Positions 55,096 to 64,000 of a stretch of DNA of 64,000 nucleotides are shown piece by piece. The first letter of the stretch is position 1. The number at the start of each line of letters is the position of its first letter. Made by a program: the position numbers and the translations under genes. The notes beneath the pieces were generated by a model. The model ran no database searches. It worked only from the letters and a program-made list of their open reading frames with translations, and was not told where the DNA came from. This stretch comes from Tiliqua scincoides (taxonomy: Eukaryota > Chordata > Lepidosauria > Squamata > Scincidae), in contig NC_089823.1 of assembly GCF_035046505.1 (NCBI RefSeq), positions 922,767 to 986,766 on the forward strand. The letters run 5' to 3'.

Positions 55096-55288
55096 ATAAG
55101 CCAAGGGCAGCTTTTGAGCCAAAAAATCATGGAACGTTCTGTGACCCTCAGATAAGTTGGGGGTTAAACTTAGGGGGGTGTTTGATTATAGTTTTGTCTG
55201 ATTTTACCCAAGGCCAGATCCTGAAAAATAACCTACCACTAATTGTTACCTAAGAACTGTACCGTCTCTTAATTTATTAAAAATATAG
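55096..55288 (-). repeat. Dispersed repeat, inverted copy of 31872-32050
   Basis: On the minus strand it reads TATATTTTTAATAAATTAAG, CAGTTCTTAGGTAACAATTA, CAGGATCTGGCC and TTTTTGGCTCAAAAG, collinear with the first copy. Confidence 0.72.
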
Positions 55289-55649
55289 AAAAAAGGAAAG
55301 CAAGAAAGGGTACGGGACCATTGGGGAACAGCGACCCTGCTGCAGCCTTTTTCAGCATTCGTGCCGGGGAAGAGAGCTAAGGAAATCTGACATGCCATCC
55401 CTTGACTTCTAAAGGACAGCCCTCATAAAATGAGGAGATAGTCTTAAAGAAGGTGAAAGGGAAGGCAAAGAGTCCAGTCTCTCCAGGGTGCATTGAGGCT
55501 GTTTAAAATAATGGTAGTAGAGGCCCAGAGGAAGTGTATCCTGCAAAGGAAAAAGAGCTCAACTAAGTCTGCATGGCTAACGAGCAGAGTTGGAGAGGCT
55601 CTACAGGACAAGGAAGCTTCCTTCTCTAAATGGAAGTCCTGCCCCAGCG

Positions 55650-57190
55650 GTGGTCCTGGGGCTTTTTCCACTGGGGGCTGCCTCCCACTTTGCCACCCCC
55701 TGACCGGGAAGTAATTGGATTGACATCATCACATCACTGCAGTCACTTCCAGAACCGTGCTGGAAGCCACTCCAGGTGCAATTATGCACTGCTCACTGGG
55801 TCACCCCCTCCTTCCTCTTCTCCTTTAAAGGAGGAGAGGGAAGACACATCCCAGAGCAGTGCGGATCGTGCCCAGAGTGGCTGCAGGGAGCGGCCATTCC
55901 AGGCGCCATTCTGCACCACTCTGGGCCGCCCTTCTGTTCCGTGAAAATCCCCTTTTCTCCTTTTAGTTGTGATTTTCTCTCTATATTTGGTTATGTTACT
56001 ATGGACTAAAATATCATGCAGGCTGAATTTCTCACACAGGCCACATTTCCTGTGTGGTCAAGTCACAAGCTCATGCTTACACAACCACCACCTTCCCATG
56101 GTCACACATTATGGGAGGAAGCCTGGCATCTTAAGTCATTGTTTATGTGTCTACTGTATTCATTGTATTGTTTTAACCCAATCACTGCTTAAGTACTGTA
56201 TGCAAACTTGAACTGCCTTCTTGTGTTGCTGATTCATTGTATTGCTTAAGTTCCCCCATCTAGGAAGCCAACCATAGACCCCACTGAATTTTGCTGATAA
56301 CTGACATCCTGATCCTTTCAATGTTTTACACACTCCAAGCACCCTGCTGTGTGGTAGTAAGCAAGCTACCATCCAGCTCAACCCCTTTTAAGGGAGGGCT
56401 TCCTCTCACACATTCTCTGGCTCTCTCTCCAAGGACCAACACATCTGTGTTGTGTCAGAGGGTCCTTTTCACAGGACCCCCCCCCCAACTGCTCTACAGG
56501 ACAGGTAACTATCTTGCACCTGGAACTCTTTCCCTTCTTCTTCCCCCCCTTTTCTCCCCATCTTTAGTTAGCAGCTGGGGTTGGCAGATCAGGGACCCCT
56601 AAAATCCTTCCCTACAACCTTTCCTTTTTCTAATTTCCTCGGATGCACCAAATACTCTTCACACGCAACCACCATGAAAACAAGGTACACTGGATTCAAG
56701 TATTAGAACCAAGAAACATACACTTGTCATTTCTCCATGTGCATTATATTTACCTTTGTGCTTTTGTAATAAAACTATAATCTTTTATTAAAAGTTATCT
56801 TTCTCTCAGTCTCCTCTTTAAGCAAAAGGGAATTTCTCTGCATTACGCCGTCTTATTATCCAGCCTACAATCCTAAGGTTCCAATAAGGGCAGTGTAATG
56901 ATTCCCCTAAACAAAACAGCCCTTTTGGTAACACTTCCTCACCTACTATAAAGAGGAAAGATGTGGCCCAGAGCAGCATGGAATCCTGCTCGGAGGGCTT
57001 GTGACTTGCAGCCACTCTCCATTGGATTCTGGGCTGCCCCGTCCTTCATCAGGACGTCTTGGGGGGGGGGGCTGCCCGTTTCACTCTTTAAAAAAATGAT
57101 AAAAATCGTCGGCGTGTGGGGGTGAGGCTGGTGGCACCATCCCTCAGGTGTGGCACTCAGGGCATTTGCCCCCCTTCCACCCAGGTATGC
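55650..57190. repeat. Composite dispersed repeat, second copy, interrupted
   Basis: 55730-55940 and 56941-57190 match 38170-38600 and 39190-39285 (GACATCATCACATCACTGCA, TTCTGCACCACTCTGGGC, AGATGTGGCCCAGAGCAG, GGCTGGTGGCACCA). The middle, 55942-56933, is foreign to the family. Confidence 0.6.
55942..56933 (+). mobile_element. Possible solo LTR (fossil) inside the composite repeat
   Basis: About 990 bp beginning TGAAAATCCCC and ending GGTAACA, with AATAAA at 56768-56773 followed by a CTTTCTCTCAGTCTCC stretch. It interrupts a repeat that is continuous at 38.2 kb, which supports it being an insertion. No internal coding region; family and age not determined. Confidence 0.42.
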
Positions 57191-57204
57191 CACTACCTTG
57201 CCCT

Positions 57205-57575
57205 AATGAGGAGAAAACAAACCCTGGCAAAGTGTCAGAAGATGATGAGAGAGGCCGAGGGAGACTCTGAGGCCAGCAGCACGGAGGGGAATAACAAAAG
57301 CTTCTTCAAATGTGCTAGAAGCAGGAAACCTGCCAGAGAGGCGCTTGGCCCGCTGGAAGGCGAGGGAGGGAAGGGGAGGTAAAAGGACAGCAGAGAAGTT
57401 AAGGGAGCTCTTTGCATCTGTCTTCAGGGCAGAAGAGCCGCCTGCAGCCTGAACAGCCTCTCCTGACCAAAGAAGGAAGCCAAATAGCGGTCGAAACAGA
57501 AGCCGTTTCAGAACTTGCTGGGCCCAGGCGGCCTCCACCGTCTCAAGAGTGAAGTTGCCGGTCTTCTCACTAAGG
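57205..57575 (+). mobile_element. Old CR1 fragment, 5' part of the reverse transcriptase region
   Basis: CCAGAGAGGCGCTTGGCCC, GAGGGAGGGAAGGGGAGGTA and TTTGCATCTGTCTTCAGGGC match 25890-26000 of the young copy, with many deletions after that. It extends further 5' in ORF2 than the young copy. Confidence 0.75.
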
Positions 57576-60500
57576 GCCAGCCCTAGGCCCCAGTGGCAGT
57601 TCTGAGGAGAGGAGCGGAGGGGACGGGGATCTGGCGCATGCTGGTGCTGTTGAGATTCACCCTTCCCTCTGCCCCCTGCCTGCAGCCTGCTTTCCTCCCC
57701 CAGAAACTCCCCAGTTCTGCCCACCCCCAGCCACTCCTCACCCCCCCAGCTTCCCTTTGCTGCTGGCAGTGACGCTCCACTTCTGTCCGCTGCTTTCCTG
57801 TCACCCAGGAGGTTGGGGGGGGCAGGAATGTTGCCTGCATTGGTGTGCTCAAGCTTTGTATTGGAAACGTTTTTTGCTGGGGCAGCAGGAACAGCGTCAG
57901 GCTGTCACAGGCAGCATCTCTTCCCCCTCCGCCTCTGCTTGCACCGCTTCTGCCGTGTGTGTGCATTTAATTGAGAGACTGTGGGGGGGAAAGGGCTGGG
58001 CGCACCACTCCTCACCCGGACCCCCATCTGAATGGGGCCTTCTGTGGCTCCTGCTGGTGCTTGGAAGGCCTGCAGGAAGTCCTCCTGTGCTTGCCCTGGA
58101 ACTAGCAGCTGCAGGCCCTCTGGCTGTGCCCTGATGCCTTTGGGGGGAGAGTGGGCAAGTACCTGGGACCTGCTGCTGTCGCCCAGTCTTTCCAGCAGAG
58201 GCCTGAGCCTTGATGTCAAGAGAGGAGGCAGGAGAGCTGGGAGCCTCTTGCCCTCAGTTCTCCTTGAGGAGGCTCTGGCACAGCACACGGCTGCAGAAGC
58301 AGCAGCAGCCCCTAGACTCACCTGGCAGGAGTGCCGACAGACACCCACAGCAGTGGCCTGGCTTGCGCTTCAGTGCACAGTCCCCATGTGGCGCGCCTGC
58401 TGGCAGGCTCAGGCAGGCCGAGCTTTTGTCTCATCAAGGGAACGTCTTAAGGAACTTGTGTGCTTAACACAGAGCATCCCTCAAGGCTGTTGCAAGGGGG
58501 ATGCTGTGCCCAGGAGAGGCCGTGGGAACAGCTGCTCGTGGCAGAGCGCCTGCCGGTCAGCAAGCTGCCCACTGTCAGAGCAGCTTAGGTGACGGCAGCC
58601 ACCATCACGAGACCCACCACTGCATCATGAGAACAGGACTGGGCTGCAAGTGGGGCTCCATAATCAGGGCTTCGCCAAGAGAGGAGGGCAGCACCCCCAA
58701 GGTGGATGCCTGCGTGCACAGTGGCTTTAACCCAGAAGGGAGCACGCTGAATGGGGTCTTGTGCCACTCAACTGGACAAGCACCCGGGCCGGGTGATCTC
58801 CTGTCCGACTTTCTGGAATTGCTGCCTCCATCATGAGCCAAATCTTGCTTTTGTTCTTGACTAGGCAAGTGGCGCTCATGATGTGGGGGGAGGGACTCCT
58901 CCCAGACCCGCAGCATCCTCACTCTGGGGTTCCTTGAGCTCCAGTGGTGGGTGCTCCTCTACGGTCATGACCCTCCCTCATTTTCTGTTGCTTTGGTGCC
59001 TGGCAGGCAGTTGCAGGGGAACAGGACGGGCAGCACACCAACAGCCACAACCGTTGGCGCTGCAAATGGCATGTGGTGTGATGGGTGGGCCACTGCAGGA
59101 GGCATCTGTGCACATGCCAGCTCAGTGCTTGGCCAGGCATACTCCCTCCAATAGGCAGGACCATGTGCTACAATTTCTCAGCCAGGCGTGCCTGTTTGCA
59201 GTGGTGCAGGGTGTCAATATCTCAGGGGATGCCCCTTGCGTATTGCTTGCTGTGGCTGGGGGCCTCAGAGACCAGCTTTGTGGAGCAGCTGCTGCCGCTG
59301 CTTCTAGACCTGCCCCCATCTTTTGTTTCCGGCCAGTTATGCAAAGAAGCTGCTTCTGGCAAACCCTTGGCTGGACTTGGGCCCTTCTTGCCCGGCTCCC
59401 TGTGCGGTGGTTGCCTGAGAGCTGGCGAGGCTCCCCTTGTGACTTGCCCCAGTGCCGGCCCTTCACGCAGCAAAAGGGCTGCTTCCAAAAGGGCTACGTT
59501 GACCTGAAGCCTGACTATGAGGCATGCACTGCCCTTGGCTGCCCTTTTCCCAGAGAGCTGCCTTTCCTCCGTTGCTCTGCTGTGGCCCAAAGGCTGTTTC
59601 TCAGTCTTGGGTGTTTGTGAGAGTGGCGTGAAGGGGCTTGAACTCTGGGGGCTGGGATGCCCAGTGGTGGTCTGTTTTCTTTGCTGCTAGCTCTTGCAGG
59701 GGGTGAGGGATGCTGCAGCATCCTTGTGTGTGTGTGTGTGTGTGTGTGAGTGGGGGCTGTCCTGAGGGCATCTCCTCATGGTTGGCTGTGGTGACTATTG
59801 CTGTGTTGCTCATTTCTGGGGGCCACCATGGGTGTCACCCCAGTGGCGACTGTTCATTGGCCCTATGCCTCTCTCACACACACCTGTTCAGTTCACGCTG
59901 CCACGTCTTCTCTGGCCACTGGTACTGGGGCTGGGTGGATGCAGTGATTGGCTCCCAGGACACCGAACCAATATCAGACCAACAGCACATTGACATCATG
60001 ATGCTGCTCCATAGACAGTGGCTGTGTTGGGGCTTCCATGGATGCTGGGGACATTGCTGGGTGGGCTGTGTCCTCATGGCGTTGCCTGGATGGGCTTAGG
60101 ATAAGGTGGTTGCTGCGCCAACACTGGTGTGCCATCAGCATGGCTTCCAAATAGGATTGGCCTGTAAGAGAACTGGGAGGCAAGCACATGAGCAGCCACT
60201 GCACCAGAAAGCCAAGTCATGACTTCTTCACTCCCTGGCCTCTGTGTTATAATGATATTGTGAATTAGCTCTGAAGTTCAGTCATGGGTCCACCTTTGGC
60301 CATGTGACCTGCCAATGAAACTTCAGTATTCGGGCACCCTACTGTCTATTGCTGCATGCTCTGGGAGAAGCTAGCCCAGTCCCACACCAATCTGGACTTA
60401 GTGGTCGCCTAATGACCAAGCTCTAAGAGTTAAGGTTTCCCAAAGCCAAACTGGAGACCTCCTGATCACCCACTACTTGAACATGTCCTGGATGGTACTA

Positions 60501-62332
60501 GATGTAACTGGAAAGTACAGGTGGCAGAGGACAAAGATGTGAGGGAGCCTTCTGTCTTCTCATGTCCCTCCCCCTTACATTGCCCACCCCCATGCCAATC
60601 AGGAGCCTGCAGCCATCGTGGCAGGTCCTGTGGTTCGTGTCAGGTGCACTGGAAGTTTTCTTACATTTCAGACGGGGCAGCTCTGCAGGAGGGATGAGCT
60701 CAGAGGGGACATTTTGCGCTCCTTGAGTAACAAAGGCATAATTGGATGCTGGAATCGAAGGTCCTGGAACCTCAGGCTGCAGCTTCTCCTTGCATCTATT
60801 TGAACTCGGTTGAGAAACTCATCTGCCTACGTGGGCAGATTCCGGTAAGCTGCCATGGAAAGGAGAAAGGGAAGAGGGTCACAGTAGGGTTGCCAATTTG
60901 CAAAGCTGCCCTCTTCTGCAGCTCCAGTCACAACTTCCAGTGTTGGAGATGCTGGGCGGGTGGGTGGGTGGGCGGTTGGGATACAACACTCGTGCCACAG
61001 GCCAGAGGTAAATGCTGAGGGCGCAGCTAGAAGGATTCTGAGAGAGGTCCTTGTGGGAAGGTAGGGGACCTTCAAAGTGCCAAATGCCTCAGGAGCCATT
61101 TTGCAGGAAGCAAATCACGGCAGCACCAGTTTCATTCACCAAGCCCTCAGAAGTCAGAACTGCAAAATGCAAACTGTAGGCCATGCCTTTAGGAATGGAC
61201 TTCATGTCAGAGTTCTGTCTGCCTGGTGGAATTGCACTTCCCCTGTCCTGGTTCCCCACCAGAAGAAAGATGGGACCAACTCCTTTGCTTTCCACTTCTC
61301 TCCCCGTCAGCAATGAATAGCCAAGCTTTTGAACCCCTGAGACAAGGGTAATGGGCCTCAAGAGACAAGCCCACCTCTCCCAGTTTTTGGTGTTTCTTCT
61401 GTGGGGTGTTTTGGCCTGGTTGGCTCCACAGCGGCAGTCTGGTTGGCTCTTGCCAGCGTGGGACAGTGGACAGCCAGGCAGCTGGAGCCCAGAGGCTCAG
61501 GAAACCGAATATATGGTGCAACTGGAATGATGGGGTTTGCATCAAGATCGGAACTGGGCCGCTCAGCACTTAGAAAACACAGAAGGGGTGGGCTGCAGCA
61601 GAAGGGTGGGGGAAGCGCCCCCATCTTCAGAGAACAGGTCACCAGAAAAGAATAGGCAGATGGGGGGGGGTTGGCATTGTGACTGCAGACAACTGGCCCC
61701 TCCCCCCAGCGCCCCACAGAATCAGCCCCACCATCTCCTTGGTCACTCTTCTTTACTGCAGCCCCCACAGCTATTTGGTGTGATGGCCTTCTAGCACATC
61801 TTCAGGTTCCTTGGGGGAACCAGATCTGAAGACCCCAAGGCAGACTGAACAGGCCTCTTCAGCGGCATCACCACTGCAGAGGAGGGGGGAGGACCAGACC
61901 AAGGTCTGCAGGCCATGTCTGTGAGTGTGGCGGAGAAGACAGTGAGGAAGGCCTCAAGTGACCAGCTGGCCACCCGGTTCTAAACCTGCTTCCCTGGGGC
62001 CAAACGACCATGCAGGACAAGGGAGGAAGGCATCCGATGGCTTGGCTGCTTTGCTTTGTTTGCCATTAAAGAGCATGCAGCAAAGGGGGTGCCATTGGAA
62101 GCCTTCTTTCTTGGGTAAATAGCATGAGGGGGGCACCGGAAACAGGGCAAAATCTCGGTGGGGTCAACTACTGAAGCAATCTAGCTCTTCTGCAGCAGTT
62201 TTTCAACTTTTTGCAAACCCCCACCCCCTCCCCAAGAGAAACAGAAGAAAAAATGATCAGGGCAGATCACACACTCCACGTACCATGTAGTTTGGCTTTA
62301 GAAATAAGTGCCACTGAGCTCAGTGAAACTCA
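57576..62332. other. Gene-poor intergenic stretch
   Basis: No receptor, other gene or clear repeat family recognised over 4.7 kb. It contains a (GT)n run at about 59726-59748 and a GGGT-rich run at about 60955-60975. Open frames of up to 245 codons (58883-59620) lack any domain and have cysteine- and proline-rich chance composition. Confidence 0.4.
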
Positions 62333-62600
62333 GGGCCCAATCCTGATGGTCTTGGGCTGCCAGAACTTGCACTCCAGCACCACAAGGCTCTCTGCAGCGG
62401 TACGAAAGGTGGGATGCCGCCTGACGCTTCTGGCTGTCACTGCAAATAACCAGAGGAGTGGCCAGCTAGTGGTTCCAGCAGGCCCCGCTGGTGTGGATAA
62501 GTTGGCGGTGGGGTGGTGAGGTTTGGGGTGTTCCAGGCAGGGCGTGGGGAGGGCGGGGGCAGCCTGGAGGGGCAAACTCACAAGCCAGATCCTGTTCCCC
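62333..62600. mobile_element. Decayed long-class MITE, left part
   Basis: GGGCCCAATCCTGATGG, GCCAGAACTTGCACTCCAGC and AAGTTGGCGGTG loosely follow the long-class order; the right end is not seen. Confidence 0.4.
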
Positions 62601-63285
62601 ATTTTCAGCCCTCACCGCCCCTTTCTCGTCTTGGACTTATGCCAGCTACGTAGCAATGGCCATTGGACCACCAAGGGTTAAGGACCTTTGGGCCAGTGGA
62701 GACCTTTCCATTGCCTAAGCAACAGCTCAGTCCCTCTGCCCCCATGCCCAGGCTGCATTTAAATGCAGACACCTGAATGTCACTCAGTGCCAACAGCACC
62801 TGGCCCAAGACAGTCACTTCCCTGCCAGCTACGGGGCAGTTTAGGTGAGTGGAAGGGGACAGGGGGGCTGCCTTGCCTGGGGTGCGGGGAGGTCAGTGCT
62901 CTCCAACTTGTTTATGTTGCTTCTTCTGCACTGAGCTGCCAGCTCCCTGCCCAGTGACAGCCAGTCAGATACCCCGAGGTGCTGAAAAGCAGGACATGCC
63001 CCCGACATTCAGAAGCCAGAGGCAGCTGCCTCCAATATGGTCAGTTCCGAGCTCTCATAGGTAGACTTGCCATCCTTGAATTTAAGTCCTACTCAGAGTT
63101 GCCCTCCCAACATCCAGGAAGAAGGAGGCCCACAGACTACCAGTAGCTTGAGGGACATTCTTCCTGCTGCCTTAAACTCACTGCCAGTCAGTGCCGTGGG
63201 AGGAAGGCAAATAACTGCTCTTCATTCTCTCTGCACAGCTCCATGAATCATGCAAGCACTGCGGGTTCCAAACCACCTGATGCAG
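62601..63285. other. Intergenic, no gene recognised
   Basis: Nothing identified. Confidence 0.35.
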
Positions 63286-63730
63286 GTGCAGTCCTGTGCA
63301 AGCCTACTCGTCAGTAAGTCCCACGAAATTCTACAGCAATGATTCCCAAACTTTTTAATACCAGGACCCACTTTTTAAAATGACATTCTATTGGGACCCA
63401 CCTGGGTTTACAAGACTAGATTTTTTCAATCTAGAAAGAAATAAAGTTTTTATTTACATGTAATAACCAGAAAAAAGATGCTCCGACATTTCTCTCTCTC
63501 TATTTACTGCAGGAACTCTTTGCAGGGCAATTAGCAGCTCTCTGATTTTTGAAAAACCCCAGAGCTTATCTGATCCTGCCAGCAACTGCGTTTTCATTGG
63601 AGGCTCTGCTCAGCTGCTACTGGACACACCAAAAATCAGGTCATGACCAACTGTGGGTCTTGACCCCTAGTTTGGGAACCCCTGTTCTACAGGATTGCCT
63701 CCCAGGGGGTGTGTACAGGATTGCAGCCAG
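63286..63730. mobile_element. Short inverted-repeat element split by a hAT-like MITE
   Basis: GTGCAGTCCTGTGCAAGCCT and CAGTAAGTCCCACGAAATTC on the left and CTCCCAGGGGGTGTGTACAG with GGATTGCAGCC on the right form one common reptilian element (compare fragments near 15905-15970, 35285-35350 and 48662-48715). Confidence 0.65.
63337..63684. mobile_element. hAT-like MITE, perfect 8-bp duplication
   Basis: The ends CAATGATTCCCAAACTTTTT and, reversed, CAGGGGTTCCCAAACTAGGG pair. TTCTACAG flanks both sides (63329-63336, 63685-63692). 348 bp, no transposase frame; related to 48252-48831 and 50150-50360. Confidence 0.9.
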
Positions 63731-64000
63731 GACTGAACCTGGAACACATGGTGAAGGGCCACCTAAGAGTTCCTTCCACTGTTGGCTATAAGAGGATGAA
63801 CATGACCATGACAGTGGGTCTTCAGCCCTACGTCAGGCAGAGGTGGAAGGCAGCTCCGTTTCAGTGACCTGGTCAGTTCAAATTGGCTTTTGCTGCCATC
63901 AGCATTGCCTAGCTGAGCACCACAGCTCACCGACTTGTGAGAGGCGTTTGAGACAGGGGAGGTGCCCATCACACACGGAAGCTCCGCAAGAGCGCCAGCA

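Noticed and set aside
58883-59620. 245-codon open frame near the right end
   Set aside because: It has no recognisable domain, low-complexity Ala, Pro and Cys runs, overlapping frames of similar length on both strands, and no splice or start context. It is most likely chance in GC-rich DNA.

Overview
The window is nuclear DNA from a vertebrate. The best fit is a reptile, probably a squamate. The reasons are many CR1 LINE copies ending in a TTCTTATG-type octamer, a BovB/RTE-like LINE scrap, abundant hAT-like and other short inverted-repeat elements, and single-exon class I (fish-like) olfactory receptor genes. The species call is inference; no species-specific marker was seen.

Layout. At the left edge is the 5' end of the ribosomal protein S11 gene (RPS11) on the minus strand. 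It has a 5-codon first exon, a second exon, a CpG-rich promoter with a pyrimidine-tract start and a CRE palindrome; the rest lies beyond base 1. From 5.2 to 54.8 kb there are seven class I olfactory receptor loci, all on the minus strand. OR52-type loci lie at 5.2, 14.1 (a pseudogene with one nonsense codon) and 40.3 kb. OR51-type loci lie at 19.5, 30.1, 45.6 and 53.9 kb. The OR51-type genes at 19.5, 30.1 and 45.6 kb form a recent subfamily with shared oddities: DRL instead of DRY, and a lost second disulfide in extracellular loop 2. From 55 to 64 kb no gene is recognised.

Between the genes lies dense repeat sequence. One 5'-truncated CR1 at 25.9-27.8 kb keeps an uninterrupted 543-codon reverse transcriptase frame. 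Several short elements have visible target-site duplications: four perfect 8-bp duplications of hAT type, one 8-bp duplication with a single mismatch, a TA duplication and a 3-bp TGA duplication. Nested insertions can be ordered in time at 10.1-10.8, 48.2-49.3, 52.0-52.2 and 63.3-63.7 kb. Two possible solo LTRs (fossils) are noted with low confidence.

Most unusual feature. At 11.06-12.29 kb a tandem array of about 140-bp units has formed from the 3' tail of a CR1 copy. Each junction carries an added 25-bp segment starting ACTACAATTCCCAG, which matches the long ZNF143/STAF (SBS) binding consensus. The result is eight regularly spaced candidate ZNF143 sites between two receptor loci.

How the genes work together. 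The receptors would be odorant GPCRs of sensory neurons, presumably expressed one at a time. RPS11 is an unrelated housekeeping neighbour.
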